Origin: Lachnospiraceae bacterium
GTDB lineage: Bacteria > Bacillota > Clostridia > Lachnospirales > Lachnospiraceae
Assembly (NCBI GenBank): GCA_017517305.1
Contig: JAFWZV010000022.1
Coordinates: 1 to 40,253 of the forward strand
DNA length: 40,253 bases
Direction: 5' to 3'
Positions 1-8,068 of the stretch are shown in pieces; the first letter of the stretch is position 1, and each line of letters opens with the position of its first letter. The notes under the pieces are model-generated. The model was not told the origin of the DNA and made no database searches. It saw nothing but the letters and a program-made list of their open reading frames with translations. A program made the translations under genes and the position numbers.

Positions 1-536
1 TGCTTCTTCCTAAGGAGGACGAAGAGGAAGAGGAGGAGGAAGATCCTCGTGCAGAGCTTGTTCGAAGACTTTTAGAGTACAAAATGTATAAATATGCTTC
101 CTATGAACTTAAGGATATGGAAATGGATGCAGTCAAGGCATATTATAAGACTGCGTCTATTCCTGATGAAGTAAAGCAATATAAAGAAGAGATAGATCCT
201 GCTGAGGTGGTGGGTGATACAACATTGGCCATGCTTAATGAAATCTTTAATCAGGTTATGAAGCGTACTGTTGATAGAGTTGATCCTATTAGAAGTAAGT
301 TCGGCACTATTGAGAAGGAAGAGGTTCGAATAGAAGACAAGATGGATGAAATTAGAACCAGTGTTAAAGGTCTTAAAGGAATCAACTTTAGAACATTACT
401 TGAGATGCAGGCATCGAAAATCAACATTATTGTTACATTTTTGGCAATACTAGAGCTTATGAAGGTTGGAGATATAGTAATTAGACAGGAAGAATTATTT
501 GGAGATATTATAATTGACTCCTTGGAGTTAGATTAG
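1..536 (+). CDS. scpA: Segregation and condensation protein A, C-terminal part (5' end outside window)
   Basis: This is the C-terminal ~178 residues of ScpA, the kleisin that bridges the SMC heads and binds ScpB during chromosome condensation and segregation. The reading frame is open from base 3, so the gene starts upstream of the window. It begins with an acidic run (seven consecutive Glu) followed by PRAELVRRLLEYK, typical of the middle of ScpA. The C-terminal winged-helix part (about the last 80 residues, ending in IIDSLELD) contacts SMC in known structures. The next gene, scpB, starts 10 bp after the stop, the usual scpA-scpB operon; smc itself lies at 27370. Identification rests on family resemblance plus this neighbour. 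Confidence 0.93.
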   Translation, partial: LLPKEDEEEEEEEDPRAELVRRLLEYKMYKYASYELKDMEMDAVKAYYKTASIPDEVKQYKEEIDPAEVVGDTTLAMLNEIFNQVMKRTVDRVDPIRSKFGTIEKEEVRIEDKMDEIRTSVKGLKGINFRTLLEMQASKINIIVTFLAILELMKVGDIVIRQEELFGDIIIDSLELD

Positions 537-546
537 TGGAGGAAAC

Positions 547-1122
547 ATGGAAGATAGTGTAGTAAAGAATCAGGCAGCCATAGAGGCTATACTTTTTTCG
601 ATAGGAGATGCTGTTTCATCAAAAGATTTAGCAAAGGTGTTAGAGTTAGATGAAAAGGATGTTGTTAAATTATTAAATGATATGATGGACAAGTATGAGT
701 CTGGAGAAAGAGGAATAAGACTTGTAAAGCTTGAGGATTCTTATCAGCTTTGTACAAAAAATGAATATTATGATATATTAAGCCAGTTAGTAAATATGCC
801 TAAGAAGCATAACTTAACTGAATCTCTTATGGAGACATTATCTATTATTGCTTATAAACAGCCTGTAACCAGACAGGAAATAGAGGCTATTAGAGGAGTA
901 TCCTGTGTTCATGCTATTAACAAGCTTGTTGAATATAAGCTTGTTGCAGAGGTAGGAAGACTTGACGCCATAGGAAGACCAATTCTTTTTGGTACTACGG
1001 AGGACTTCTTAAGAAGCTTTGGTGTAACCTCCATGGATGAGCTTCCGGTTATTACCCCTGATAAGATAGAAGATTTCAAACAAGAGGCCATGGAAGAGGC
1101 GCAATTAAAAATAGAGGTGTAG
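547..1122 (+). CDS. scpB: Segregation and condensation protein B
   Basis: ScpB (191 residues, normal length) dimerises and binds the kleisin ScpA in the bacterial condensin complex. The N-terminal IEAILFSIGDAVSSKDLAKVL and the central ETLSIIAYKQPVTRQEIEAIRGV are the recognisable winged-helix signatures of the family. A GGAGG ribosome site (538-542) sits directly before the ATG. The gene follows scpA closely in one operon. Its last codons and stop form the left arm and loop of the terminator at 1103-1140. Confidence 0.97.
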   Translation: MEDSVVKNQAAIEAILFSIGDAVSSKDLAKVLELDEKDVVKLLNDMMDKYESGERGIRLVKLEDSYQLCTKNEYYDILSQLVNMPKKHNLTESLMETLSIIAYKQPVTRQEIEAIRGVSCVHAINKLVEYKLVAEVGRLDAIGRPILFGTTEDFLRSFGVTSMDELPVITPDKIEDFKQEAMEEAQLKIEV

Positions 1123-1140
1123 TCACCTCTATTTTTAATT
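1103..1140. terminator. Bidirectional intrinsic terminator between scpB and the HD-GYP gene
   Basis: A perfect 17-bp inverted repeat (1103-1119 against 1124-1140) has a 4-base loop that holds the scpB stop codon. The stem core is GAGGTG/CACCTC, and the outer arms are A-rich on one side and T-rich on the other, so it gives a U-run in either direction. It can end scpAB transcription rightward and the HD-GYP gene leftward. Confidence 0.85.
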
Positions 1141-2222
1141 TACAATATACTTTCAATGGATACATTAGAATGTTTAGAAAGATCAATAAAGTTATCCTTT
1201 GTTTTTACAAGTGGTTTTGATAAGCTTACCTTATTAATATATACGATGTCGCCTTCTTCACCATTGCTAAGCTTAACCTTGCAATTCATATAACTGTTAA
1301 CAACATTTTCTAAGAAGGTTAGTAGGAACTTAGGATTGTATTTTCTAAGACCATTTTCTTCAAAATTATTAATTACAGTAAAAGGACTTAGAGCGCCTCG
1401 ATAAACTCGCTTTGCTGTCATAGCTTCATAAATATCTGCGATGGCAACAATCTGAGCAGCCCAGTCAATCTGGTTGTCAGTAAGACCTATAGGATAACCT
1501 GAACCATCACATTTTTCATGATGCATAAGTGCAGCATATTGTACATGTATGTCGGCATTTTTTTTCTTAAGCAAATCATAACCAAGCTTAGAGTGCGTCT
1601 TTATAATCTTATATTCTTCGTCGGTAAGCTTTCCTGGCTTTTTGATAATATGATCAGGAATCATCAGTTTTCCAATATCATGAAAAAGACCACAGGTTGT
1701 TACAATATTTATATCTTCATCTGATAGATTAAGCCATTTTCCAAAAATATTACATATAAGAGCTACATTTAAGGAATGATTAAATGTAGAATCATCATAA
1801 TCCTTCATAGTAGAAAGCATAGTAAATATACTTAGAGGAGAGTCTGTTGATTTGATTATATTAAGTGTTGATTCTAACATTGCTTCGGTATCAAGAGAAG
1901 CATTCTTCTGAACAATATCGTTTAAATGCTCTCCAACATCTTGAATGTTTTTTTCATAACGACGTCTGAATTTTTTGTACTCAGGTTTAGAACGAACAGC
2001 TTCTTCGTCTATGGTGAAATTATTAAATAAACCATCCTCTGAAGCCTTTTCAATATTTGTATCTTCTATTTCAACAAAAAGAACATCATTACTTACAAGA
2101 CGAGAAATGATGCTTTTTGTTATTACTGTATTTTTAGGCAATATTAACTTACCCTTAGTAGAGTATGTGTCTGTAAGGGTAACCATACCTTCTTTTAATT
2201 CTGATGTAAATTTTGAACTCAT
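1140..2222 (-). CDS. HD-GYP domain protein, probable cyclic-di-GMP phosphodiesterase
   Basis: A 360-residue cytoplasmic protein with an N-terminal ~110-residue region of unknown fold and a C-terminal HD-GYP domain. The metal/catalytic HD pair is H181-D182 (FHDIGK), and the extended motif HHEKCDGSGYP places GYP at residues 242-244. HD-GYP proteins hydrolyse c-di-GMP, and sometimes other cyclic dinucleotides, to linear or mononucleotide products; both signature motifs are intact, so activity is likely. I chose the ATG at 2222: it has an AAAGGA site upstream, and the longer reading frame to 2279 would begin inside the promoter at 2251-2279. The gene stands alone and faces away from its right-hand neighbour. 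Confidence 0.88.
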   Translation of the reverse strand: MSSKFTSELKEGMVTLTDTYSTKGKLILPKNTVITKSIISRLVSNDVLFVEIEDTNIEKASEDGLFNNFTIDEEAVRSKPEYKKFRRRYEKNIQDVGEHLNDIVQKNASLDTEAMLESTLNIIKSTDSPLSIFTMLSTMKDYDDSTFNHSLNVALICNIFGKWLNLSDEDINIVTTCGLFHDIGKLMIPDHIIKKPGKLTDEEYKIIKTHSKLGYDLLKKKNADIHVQYAALMHHEKCDGSGYPIGLTDNQIDWAAQIVAIADIYEAMTAKRVYRGALSPFTVINNFEENGLRKYNPKFLLTFLENVVNSYMNCKVKLSNGEEGDIVYINKVSLSKPLVKTKDNFIDLSKHSNVSIESIL

Positions 2223-2250
2223 ATAATTAATCCTTTGTTTTAATAAAATT

Positions 2251-2279
2251 ATTATACAAAAATATAGATTATATTTCAA
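2251..2279 (-). promoter_or_regulatory. Sigma-A promoter of the HD-GYP gene
   Basis: Read leftward, TTGAAA (2279-2274) and a perfect TATAAT (2256-2251) are separated by 17 bp. The predicted start near 2244 leaves a leader of about 22 bases before the ATG at 2222. Confidence 0.7.
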
Positions 2280-2345
2280 TTAAAAATGTATATTGGAATG
2301 AGTTTTTTAATATAATATATCAAGGTTTTACATAATGAGTAATGT

Positions 2346-3527
2346 ATGAAGAAGTTTAAAGTTTTTACTATTTTTTTAGCAATTATATTTTCATTAACAA
2401 ATAGCATTACATTTAAGGTTTTTGCTGAGGAGTCTTCGGTTGAAATAGGAAATCTGTATGCTCTATCAGCAGCATTAATTGATGGAGATACGGGAAGAGT
2501 ACTGTACGAAAAAGAAGGTAATAAAGTAAGACCAATGGCTAGCACAACTAAAATAATGACCTTAATAATTGCACTAGAATATGGGAATTCTGATGATATT
2601 ATTACAGTTAGTTCATATGCATCTAAAATGCCAGCAGTAAAGCTTGGTATTAGGGAGGGGGAGCAATATAAGCTTTCGGATTTATATTATTCCTTAATGT
2701 TAGAGAGTCATAATGATGTAGCAGTAGCTATTGCAGAACATATAGGGGGAGATGTAAAAGGCTTTTCTGCAATGATGAACAAAAAAGCCATGGAATTGGG
2801 ATTAACTAATACATATTTTATAACTGCAAATGGATTGGATGCATCTGATGAATTTGGAACTCATTCCACAACATCAATTGAGCTTGCTCGATTGATGAAA
2901 TACTGTGTTATGGAATCTCCAAAGCGAGAAGAGTTTAAAGCAATATGTCAAACTCCAAATTATAGCTTTACAGATTATGAGAAAAACAGAAGCTTTGACG
3001 TTTCCAACAAAAATGCATTCTTAAATATGATGGATGGTGTACTGGCTGGAAAAACAGGATTTACTGCTGATGCAGGTTATTGTTATGTGGTATCAGTCAC
3101 AAGAGATGATAGAACTTTAATTGTTGCATTATTAGGTTGTGGCTGGCCTAATAACAAGAGCTACAAATGGAAAGACACCAAGACACTTCTTGAATATGGA
3201 TTTGATAATTATAATATTACACAGATAACGGATTCAGGTACTCCTATGAAAAACATAAATATACCAAATGGAACCCCTTTAGATAATATTGATACTTATA
3301 TAAATGATTATGTAAGTATATTAATCGGCAAAAATGAGACGATTAAACTTAATTATCATATACCGATGCAAATTTTACCACCTATCAGAGCAGGAGATAT
3401 AGTTGGGCACATAGATATTTTAATCAATGATAAAACATTTAGAACTATTAATGTGTATGTATCTAGTAGCATTGAGGTAAAAGATTATAAATATTATATA
3501 AAAATAATATTAAATACTTTTTTTTAG
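2346..3527 (+). CDS. D-alanyl-D-alanine carboxypeptidase (DacF/PBP5-like)
   Basis: A secreted serine-type D,D-carboxypeptidase (peptidase S11) that trims the terminal D-Ala from peptidoglycan stem peptides. A signal peptide spans about residues 1-27 (cleavage near FA-EE). The nucleophile motif is S66-T-T-K69, the second motif is S121-H-N123 (SGN is more common), and the third is K235-T-G. The C-terminal ~120 residues resemble the PBP5 C-terminal beta domain and end in a short amphipathic tail rather than a clear membrane helix. No strong ribosome site precedes the ATG. A TATAAT lies at 2311-2316 without a good -35. It sits just before dpaA-dpaB, so a role in spore cortex maturation (DacF/DacB type) is possible but is inferred from context only. 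Confidence 0.9.
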   Translation: MKKFKVFTIFLAIIFSLTNSITFKVFAEESSVEIGNLYALSAALIDGDTGRVLYEKEGNKVRPMASTTKIMTLIIALEYGNSDDIITVSSYASKMPAVKLGIREGEQYKLSDLYYSLMLESHNDVAVAIAEHIGGDVKGFSAMMNKKAMELGLTNTYFITANGLDASDEFGTHSTTSIELARLMKYCVMESPKREEFKAICQTPNYSFTDYEKNRSFDVSNKNAFLNMMDGVLAGKTGFTADAGYCYVVSVTRDDRTLIVALLGCGWPNNKSYKWKDTKTLLEYGFDNYNITQITDSGTPMKNINIPNGTPLDNIDTYINDYVSILIGKNETIKLNYHIPMQILPPIRAGDIVGHIDILINDKTFRTINVYVSSSIEVKDYKYYIKIILNTFF

Positions 3528-3529
3528 TT

Positions 3530-3556
3530 ACATTAATGATTAACTTGCATAGAATA
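3530..3556 (+). promoter_or_regulatory. Possible sigma-K-type promoter of dpaA-dpaB
   Basis: AC at 3530-3531, 16 bp, then CATAGAATA at 3548-3556 fits the Bacillus/Clostridium sigma-K pattern (AC - 16/17 bp - CATAnnnTA). The predicted start near 3562 lies between this element and the TTG start codon of dpaA. In Bacillus subtilis the dipicolinate synthase operon is sigma-K dependent. The motif is short and the region AT-rich, so a chance match cannot be excluded. Confidence 0.45.
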
Positions 3557-3580
3557 TAATATAAAATGGAGGTAATTAAT

Positions 3581-4348
3581 TTGTATTTTGCAATTATTGG
3601 TGATGATGCTAGAATGGATTATGCTGCCGAAAGGCTGTATTCTTTAGGTTTTGATGTTAGTAGAGATTTGAATAGACTAAGTGATAATACTAATCTTATT
3701 ATTCCACCTCCTGTTGGAATAAAGTATTATGATATATTAAAACCATATTTAAAAAATATTAAAGCAATCTATGGTGGAGCTATATCAAGTGATTTCAAGA
3801 ATATGATAGGATCAGATATTTATATATATGATTATTTATCATGGGACAGTGTTATTGCTGAAAATGCAAAGCTTACTGCATTAGGAATAATAAAGGAAGC
3901 AATATCAATTAAAGCAAATTTATATAATTCCAAGATTCTTGTCACAGGCTATGGTTTTTGTGGGAAAGCTATTGGGCAGCATTTAAAAGATTATACAGAG
4001 GATATTACTATTGCTGTAAGAAATAGCAGATTATTAAAGGAAATTAATAATGATGGTTTTAATTATGCTGATATTAATAATTTAGTTAGTCATAATTTAT
4101 CATCCTATAATTATGTATTTAATACTGTTCCAGCAATGATCATTACTAAGCAAGTAATTGATTGCTTTGATAATTCTGTTATGATTTTTGATATAGCTTC
4201 TAAACCAGGTGGAGTTGATTTTAATTACTGTAAGGATAAAAATATATATGCAGTTCTTAGCTTAGGCATTCCAGGAAGGGATTTCCCCAAGGAAGCTGGC
4301 TATCTTATAGGAGATGCATGCTTTAATCATTATAAATCAATGCAATGA
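3581..4348 (+). CDS. dpaA: Dipicolinate synthase subunit A
   Basis: DpaA (SpoVFA) is one of two subunits that convert the product of DapA in the lysine pathway to dipicolinic acid, the calcium chelator of the spore core; it acts in the mother cell. The N-terminus (FAIIGDDARMDYAAERL) and the dinucleotide-binding loop GYGFCGKAIG (from residue 123) are family hallmarks, as is the late GIPGRDFPKEAGY. I place the start at TTG 3581: GGAGG (3568-3572) lies 8 bases upstream. The in-frame ATG at 3566 overlaps that ribosome site and falls almost on the predicted transcription start. That gives 255 residues, slightly short for the family. It is followed by dpaB after 41 bp. Confidence 0.9.
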   Translation: MYFAIIGDDARMDYAAERLYSLGFDVSRDLNRLSDNTNLIIPPPVGIKYYDILKPYLKNIKAIYGGAISSDFKNMIGSDIYIYDYLSWDSVIAENAKLTALGIIKEAISIKANLYNSKILVTGYGFCGKAIGQHLKDYTEDITIAVRNSRLLKEINNDGFNYADINNLVSHNLSSYNYVFNTVPAMIITKQVIDCFDNSVMIFDIASKPGGVDFNYCKDKNIYAVLSLGIPGRDFPKEAGYLIGDACFNHYKSMQ

Positions 4349-4389
4349 TACAAATTAAATTATTCCTATATATTGAAAGGAATTAGACT

Positions 4390-4965
4390 ATGTTATCAGA
4401 GTGTAAAATAGGCTTCGGTATAACCGGATCTTTTTGTACCTTTGATAAAATTTTAACACAAATAAAAATTCTAAAGGATGAAGGTGCTAATATAACACCT
4501 GTTTTTTCTTTTAATACTCAGAATATGGATACAAGATTTTTTAAAGCAAAGGATTTTATTCAAAGAGTAGAGAATATTACAGGTAAGGATGGATTTTATA
4601 CTATACAGGATGCTGAAAAAGTAGGTCCAGGAAAATTATTTGATGTAATGATAATTGCTCCTTGTACTGGAAATACCTTAGCAAAGCTTTGTAATGGTAT
4701 TACGGATACACCTGTCCTTATGGCTGCCAAGGCTCATCTTAGAAACGAAAAGCCATTGGTTTTAGCTGTTTCAACAAATGATGGTCTTAGTATGAATTTT
4801 CAGAATATAGGAAAGATAAGTAATCTAAAAAATATATATTTTGTACCATTTGGTCAAGATGATTGCATTAAGAAGCCAAAGTCTTTAGTTGCTCATATGG
4901 ATATGATTAAACCAACATTAATTTCAGCCCTAAAAAATGAGCAAATACAACCAATACTATGTTAA
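4390..4965 (+). CDS. dpaB: Dipicolinate synthase subunit B (flavoprotein)
   Basis: DpaB (SpoVFB) is the flavoprotein-family partner of DpaA in dipicolinate synthesis. The 191-residue protein has the nucleotide-binding start IGFGITGSFCTF, and the flavoprotein motif APCTGNTLAKLCNGITD near residues 95-111, both typical. An AAAGGA ribosome site is well placed before the ATG. The pair dpaA-dpaB implies spore formation, or recent descent from spore formers. A terminator follows immediately. Confidence 0.93.
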   Translation: MLSECKIGFGITGSFCTFDKILTQIKILKDEGANITPVFSFNTQNMDTRFFKAKDFIQRVENITGKDGFYTIQDAEKVGPGKLFDVMIIAPCTGNTLAKLCNGITDTPVLMAAKAHLRNEKPLVLAVSTNDGLSMNFQNIGKISNLKNIYFVPFGQDDCIKKPKSLVAHMDMIKPTLISALKNEQIQPILC

Positions 4966-4969
4966 ATAT

Positions 4970-5004
4970 AAAAGAAAGTGACAACAAATTGTCACTTTCT
5001 TTTT
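4970..5004. terminator. Bidirectional intrinsic terminator between dpaB and asnB
   Basis: A perfect 15-bp inverted repeat (4970-4984 with 4990-5004, loop about 4-5 bases, core GTGACAA/TTGTCAC) has an A-run on its left and a T-run on its right. It closes dpaB rightward and the aroF-asnB unit leftward. Confidence 0.87.
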
Positions 5005-5008
5005 TGTT

Positions 5009-6853
5009 TTATAAAGATAAGGTATATTTTCTCATCCAATAATCAATTTGTATTAAATATGCATACATTTGAGGTTTGGCCATTAATTGACCATACCATG
5101 GTTTTACATTGTTTTCAGGGCCTTTTAATAAATCTTTTATTGTATTTATATTAAGATATGGTTTTAAAGGAGATGAAGAATCATGTATGATTTCAGTTAA
5201 TCTATTTTTTAATAATTCTTCATACTTTGGATGATAGGTTTTTGGATAAGGACTCTTAGGTCTATTCATTATTTCTTCTGGGAGATAATTTTTGGCAATT
5301 AATCTTAACAAGCCCTTCGGAGTGTTATTGTGTAGTTTGATTTCCCAAGGGATGTTGAAGACATAATCAATTAACCTATAATCTGCAAAAGGTACCCTGG
5401 CTTCTAATCCATTATACATGGATGTTCTGTCCATTCTATCAAGTAAAGTTTGCATAAACCATCTAATATTAAGATAAGAAACTCTTCTTAGCTTGCGCTC
5501 GTTTTCAGATTCCTCTGGTAAATAATCTATTTCAGTTATGGTTTTGTTGTAGGAATTTTTTACATATTTTTCCATTTGAAGAGTAGCAGCAAATTCTGGG
5601 TTTAAAATGGATTTCCTAAAGGTGATGTCGCTCATCCATGGGAACGTACCTTGATTAATCATTTCCTCTCTGAAAAACCATGGATAACCACCGAATATTT
5701 CATCAGCACATTCACCTGTTAATGCAACCTTATGTTTATCTGCTACTAAGGAACAAAAATATAGAAGAGAAGAGTCCACATCTGCCATAGTTGGTAGACA
5801 TCTAGAGTCAACGGATTTCTCTAACAAATCATATAATGTTTCATATTTACAGTTAAGATAAGTGTGATTTGAACCCATATATTCTTTCATAATATCAACA
5901 TATGGTCTGTCCTGACTTAATTGAAAATCATGAGCTTTAAAATGTATATCATTATCCTCATAGTCAAAGGAATATGTTGATAGGATTTCATCTTTAGGTA
6001 AATTCATATTGCATATAGAACTTACAATTGATGAATCTATACCACCAGATAAAAACGTGCATATTGGTACATCTGATATCATTTGACCTTTTATACTGTC
6101 TTCTAATAGATATCTTGTTTTATCAACTGTTTCTTTGAAATTATCCTCATGAGGTTTAGATGTAAGCTTATAGTAAAAGCTTTTTCTAATTCCCTCAGGA
6201 GTGTAAGATAGATATTCTCCGGGTAAAAGCTCCTTTATACCGTAGAATACTCCAGAACCATATGTTTTTGCAGGACCAATGGTAAATATTTCATTAAATC
6301 CTTTTATATCTATACTTGGACTAACTCTTGGAAATTCAAAAAGTGTATCAATTTTTGATGCAAATATGAGAGTTTTATTCTGCTCTGTATAGTAAAGTGG
6401 TTTTACACCGAAATGATCTCTATAGAGGAAAAGAGAGTTGTTTTTTTCATCATAAATGGCAATAGCAAATATTCCGTTTAATTTTTCAACAAAGCTAGGA
6501 CCATATTTAATAAACATACATCCAATTACTTCTGTATCTGAGCTTGTTTTAAAGCTATAACCCTTAGCTAGGAGTTCATTCTTAAGTATTCTGTGATTAT
6601 ATATTTCACCATTAAAAACTATGTGATAATTGTTATCATTAAAAGAGAGGCTCATGGGCTGACTTCCTGTATCAAGGTCTATAATTGATAACCTTGAATG
6701 AGCAAGACAGCAGGAGTTGATAATTTTTATACCATCTCCATCAGGGCCTCTTCTTTTAATGGATTTAACCATATTATTTAATATTTTAAAATTATCTTTT
6801 GGATTGCTACCGTAATTAATATTTGGATTGTAAAAACCAGCAATTCCACACAT
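5009..6853 (-). CDS. asnB: Asparagine synthase (glutamine-hydrolysing)
   Basis: AsnB makes asparagine from aspartate, ATP and glutamine in the cytoplasm. The 614-residue protein has an N-terminal class II glutaminase domain with nucleophile Cys2 (MCGIAGFYN) and a C-terminal synthetase domain. The latter carries the ATP-pyrophosphatase loop S269-G-G-I-D273-S-S and the downstream GECADEIFGGYPWF. Length and both active sites are complete. An AAAGGA site lies about 10 bases upstream. It is the second gene of a leftward unit, 43 bp after aroF. Some AsnB-like proteins amidate cell-wall or antibiotic substrates, but nothing here points that way. Confidence 0.93.
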   Translation of the reverse strand: MCGIAGFYNPNINYGSNPKDNFKILNNMVKSIKRRGPDGDGIKIINSCCLAHSRLSIIDLDTGSQPMSLSFNDNNYHIVFNGEIYNHRILKNELLAKGYSFKTSSDTEVIGCMFIKYGPSFVEKLNGIFAIAIYDEKNNSLFLYRDHFGVKPLYYTEQNKTLIFASKIDTLFEFPRVSPSIDIKGFNEIFTIGPAKTYGSGVFYGIKELLPGEYLSYTPEGIRKSFYYKLTSKPHEDNFKETVDKTRYLLEDSIKGQMISDVPICTFLSGGIDSSIVSSICNMNLPKDEILSTYSFDYEDNDIHFKAHDFQLSQDRPYVDIMKEYMGSNHTYLNCKYETLYDLLEKSVDSRCLPTMADVDSSLLYFCSLVADKHKVALTGECADEIFGGYPWFFREEMINQGTFPWMSDITFRKSILNPEFAATLQMEKYVKNSYNKTITEIDYLPEESENERKLRRVSYLNIRWFMQTLLDRMDRTSMYNGLEARVPFADYRLIDYVFNIPWEIKLHNNTPKGLLRLIAKNYLPEEIMNRPKSPYPKTYHPKYEELLKNRLTEIIHDSSSPLKPYLNINTIKDLLKGPENNVKPWYGQLMAKPQMYAYLIQIDYWMRKYTLSL

Positions 6854-6896
6854 TATTTTTCGTCCTTTTTAAGGCATTTTATTTATTATATGCAGC

Positions 6897-7925
6897 TTAT
6901 AATAAATCTGCCACCTCAAGAAGTAGCTTTTCGGTTTTCTCCCAGCCAAGACAAGGATCTGTGATTGATTTTCCGTATACACCATCACCAATAGCTTGAT
7001 TACCATCTTCTATGTAGCTTTCAACCATTACACCTTTAACTAGCTTTTTAATATCATCATTATGGCGGCAGGAGTGGAGTACTTCCTTAACAATACGAGG
7101 TTGTTCAGCCCACTTCTTACCTGAGTTATTATGATTTGCATCAACAATACATGCAGGATTCACTATGTTAAACTTGCTATACTCATCCACTAATCTTACT
7201 AAATCATCATAGTGATAATTGGACATGGACTTACCATATTTATCTAAACCACCTCTTAAAATACAGTGAGTATATGGATTTCCAGAGGTTTCAACCTGAT
7301 AACCCTTATAGCTAAACATATGTGATGTCTGACCAGCAAGACATGAATTTAACATTACAGTAAAATCACCACTTGTAGGGTTCTTCATTCCAACAGGTAC
7401 GTCAATTCCGCTAGCAGTAAGTCTATGCATCTGATCCTCAACACTTCTTGCTCCAACAGCATGGTATGCTATTAAATCATCCACATATCTTGTGTTTTCA
7501 GCATATAACATCTCATCAGCTGCAGCCATACCTGTTTCAGCGATAGCTCTTAAGTGAAGCTTTCTAATTGCAATAAGTCCTTCGGCCATATCAGTTTTCT
7601 TATTTGGATCTGGCTGATGAACCATACCTTTGTAACCTGCACCTGTAGTTCTTGGTTTACCAGTATAAATTCTAGGGATAATCATTATTTTATCCTTAAC
7701 CTGTTCCTGAACCCTTGCTAATCTATTAATATAATCCATAACTGGTTCTTCGCTATCAGCAGAGCATGGACCAATAACAAATATAAATTTATCTGATTCT
7801 CCAGAGAATATTTTCTTAATTTCCTGATCTCGAGATATTTTAATAGCCTTTAATTCATTACTCAAAGGTAATTGACTTTTTAATTCCTCCTCAGAAGGGA
7901 GTTTTTGGATTACTTTCATACTCAT
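6897..7925 (-). CDS. aroF: 3-deoxy-7-phosphoheptulonate synthase (DAHP synthase, class I)
   Basis: It condenses phosphoenolpyruvate and erythrose 4-phosphate to DAHP, the first step of aromatic amino acid synthesis. The 342-residue protein is of the AroF/G/H type: GPCSADS, the PRTT phosphate-binding loop, KNPTSGD and NPACIVDANHNNSGK (metal-binding and phosphoenolpyruvate residues) are all present. I start at ATG 7925, which has AAAGGAGA 8 bases upstream, rather than at the longer in-frame start at 7961. Which aromatic amino acid feeds back on it cannot be told by eye. A promoter lies at 7971-7999, and asnB follows in the same direction. Confidence 0.94.
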   Translation of the reverse strand: MSMKVIQKLPSEEELKSQLPLSNELKAIKISRDQEIKKIFSGESDKFIFVIGPCSADSEEPVMDYINRLARVQEQVKDKIMIIPRIYTGKPRTTGAGYKGMVHQPDPNKKTDMAEGLIAIRKLHLRAIAETGMAAADEMLYAENTRYVDDLIAYHAVGARSVEDQMHRLTASGIDVPVGMKNPTSGDFTVMLNSCLAGQTSHMFSYKGYQVETSGNPYTHCILRGGLDKYGKSMSNYHYDDLVRLVDEYSKFNIVNPACIVDANHNNSGKKWAEQPRIVKEVLHSCRHNDDIKKLVKGVMVESYIEDGNQAIGDGVYGKSITDPCLGWEKTEKLLLEVADLL

Positions 7926-7970
7926 AGTTGAATCTCCTTTTTTACGTTTAATAATAATCAAGTGCTTTAA

Positions 7971-7999
7971 AGTTTAGCAGTGTAAAGTGAAAAAGTCAA
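7971..7999 (-). promoter_or_regulatory. Sigma-A promoter of aroF-asnB
   Basis: Read leftward, TTGACT (7999-7994) and TAAACT (7976-7971) are 17 bp apart. The predicted start lies near 7964, giving a leader of about 40 bases before the ATG at 7925. I see no attenuator or T-box in so short a leader. Confidence 0.55.
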
Positions 8000-8068
8000 T
8001 ATAAATTATTCATTTTTGTTAATCATTCTTAGTATAATGTATAAATAGTAATATATAAAGGAGTACCT

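Noticed and set aside
10-45. Purine-rich GAG/GAA repeat that looks like a run of ribosome sites or a microsatellite
   Set aside because: It encodes the acidic Glu stretch of ScpA in frame with the rest of the gene.
2276-2545. Reverse-strand open frame spanning the HD-GYP/carboxypeptidase gap
   Set aside because: It overlaps the signal peptide region of the carboxypeptidase and the HD-GYP promoter, and has no ribosome site or homology.
3566-3568. ATG start for dpaA
   Set aside because: It overlaps the GGAGG ribosome site and lies next to the predicted transcription start; TTG 3581 is better spaced.
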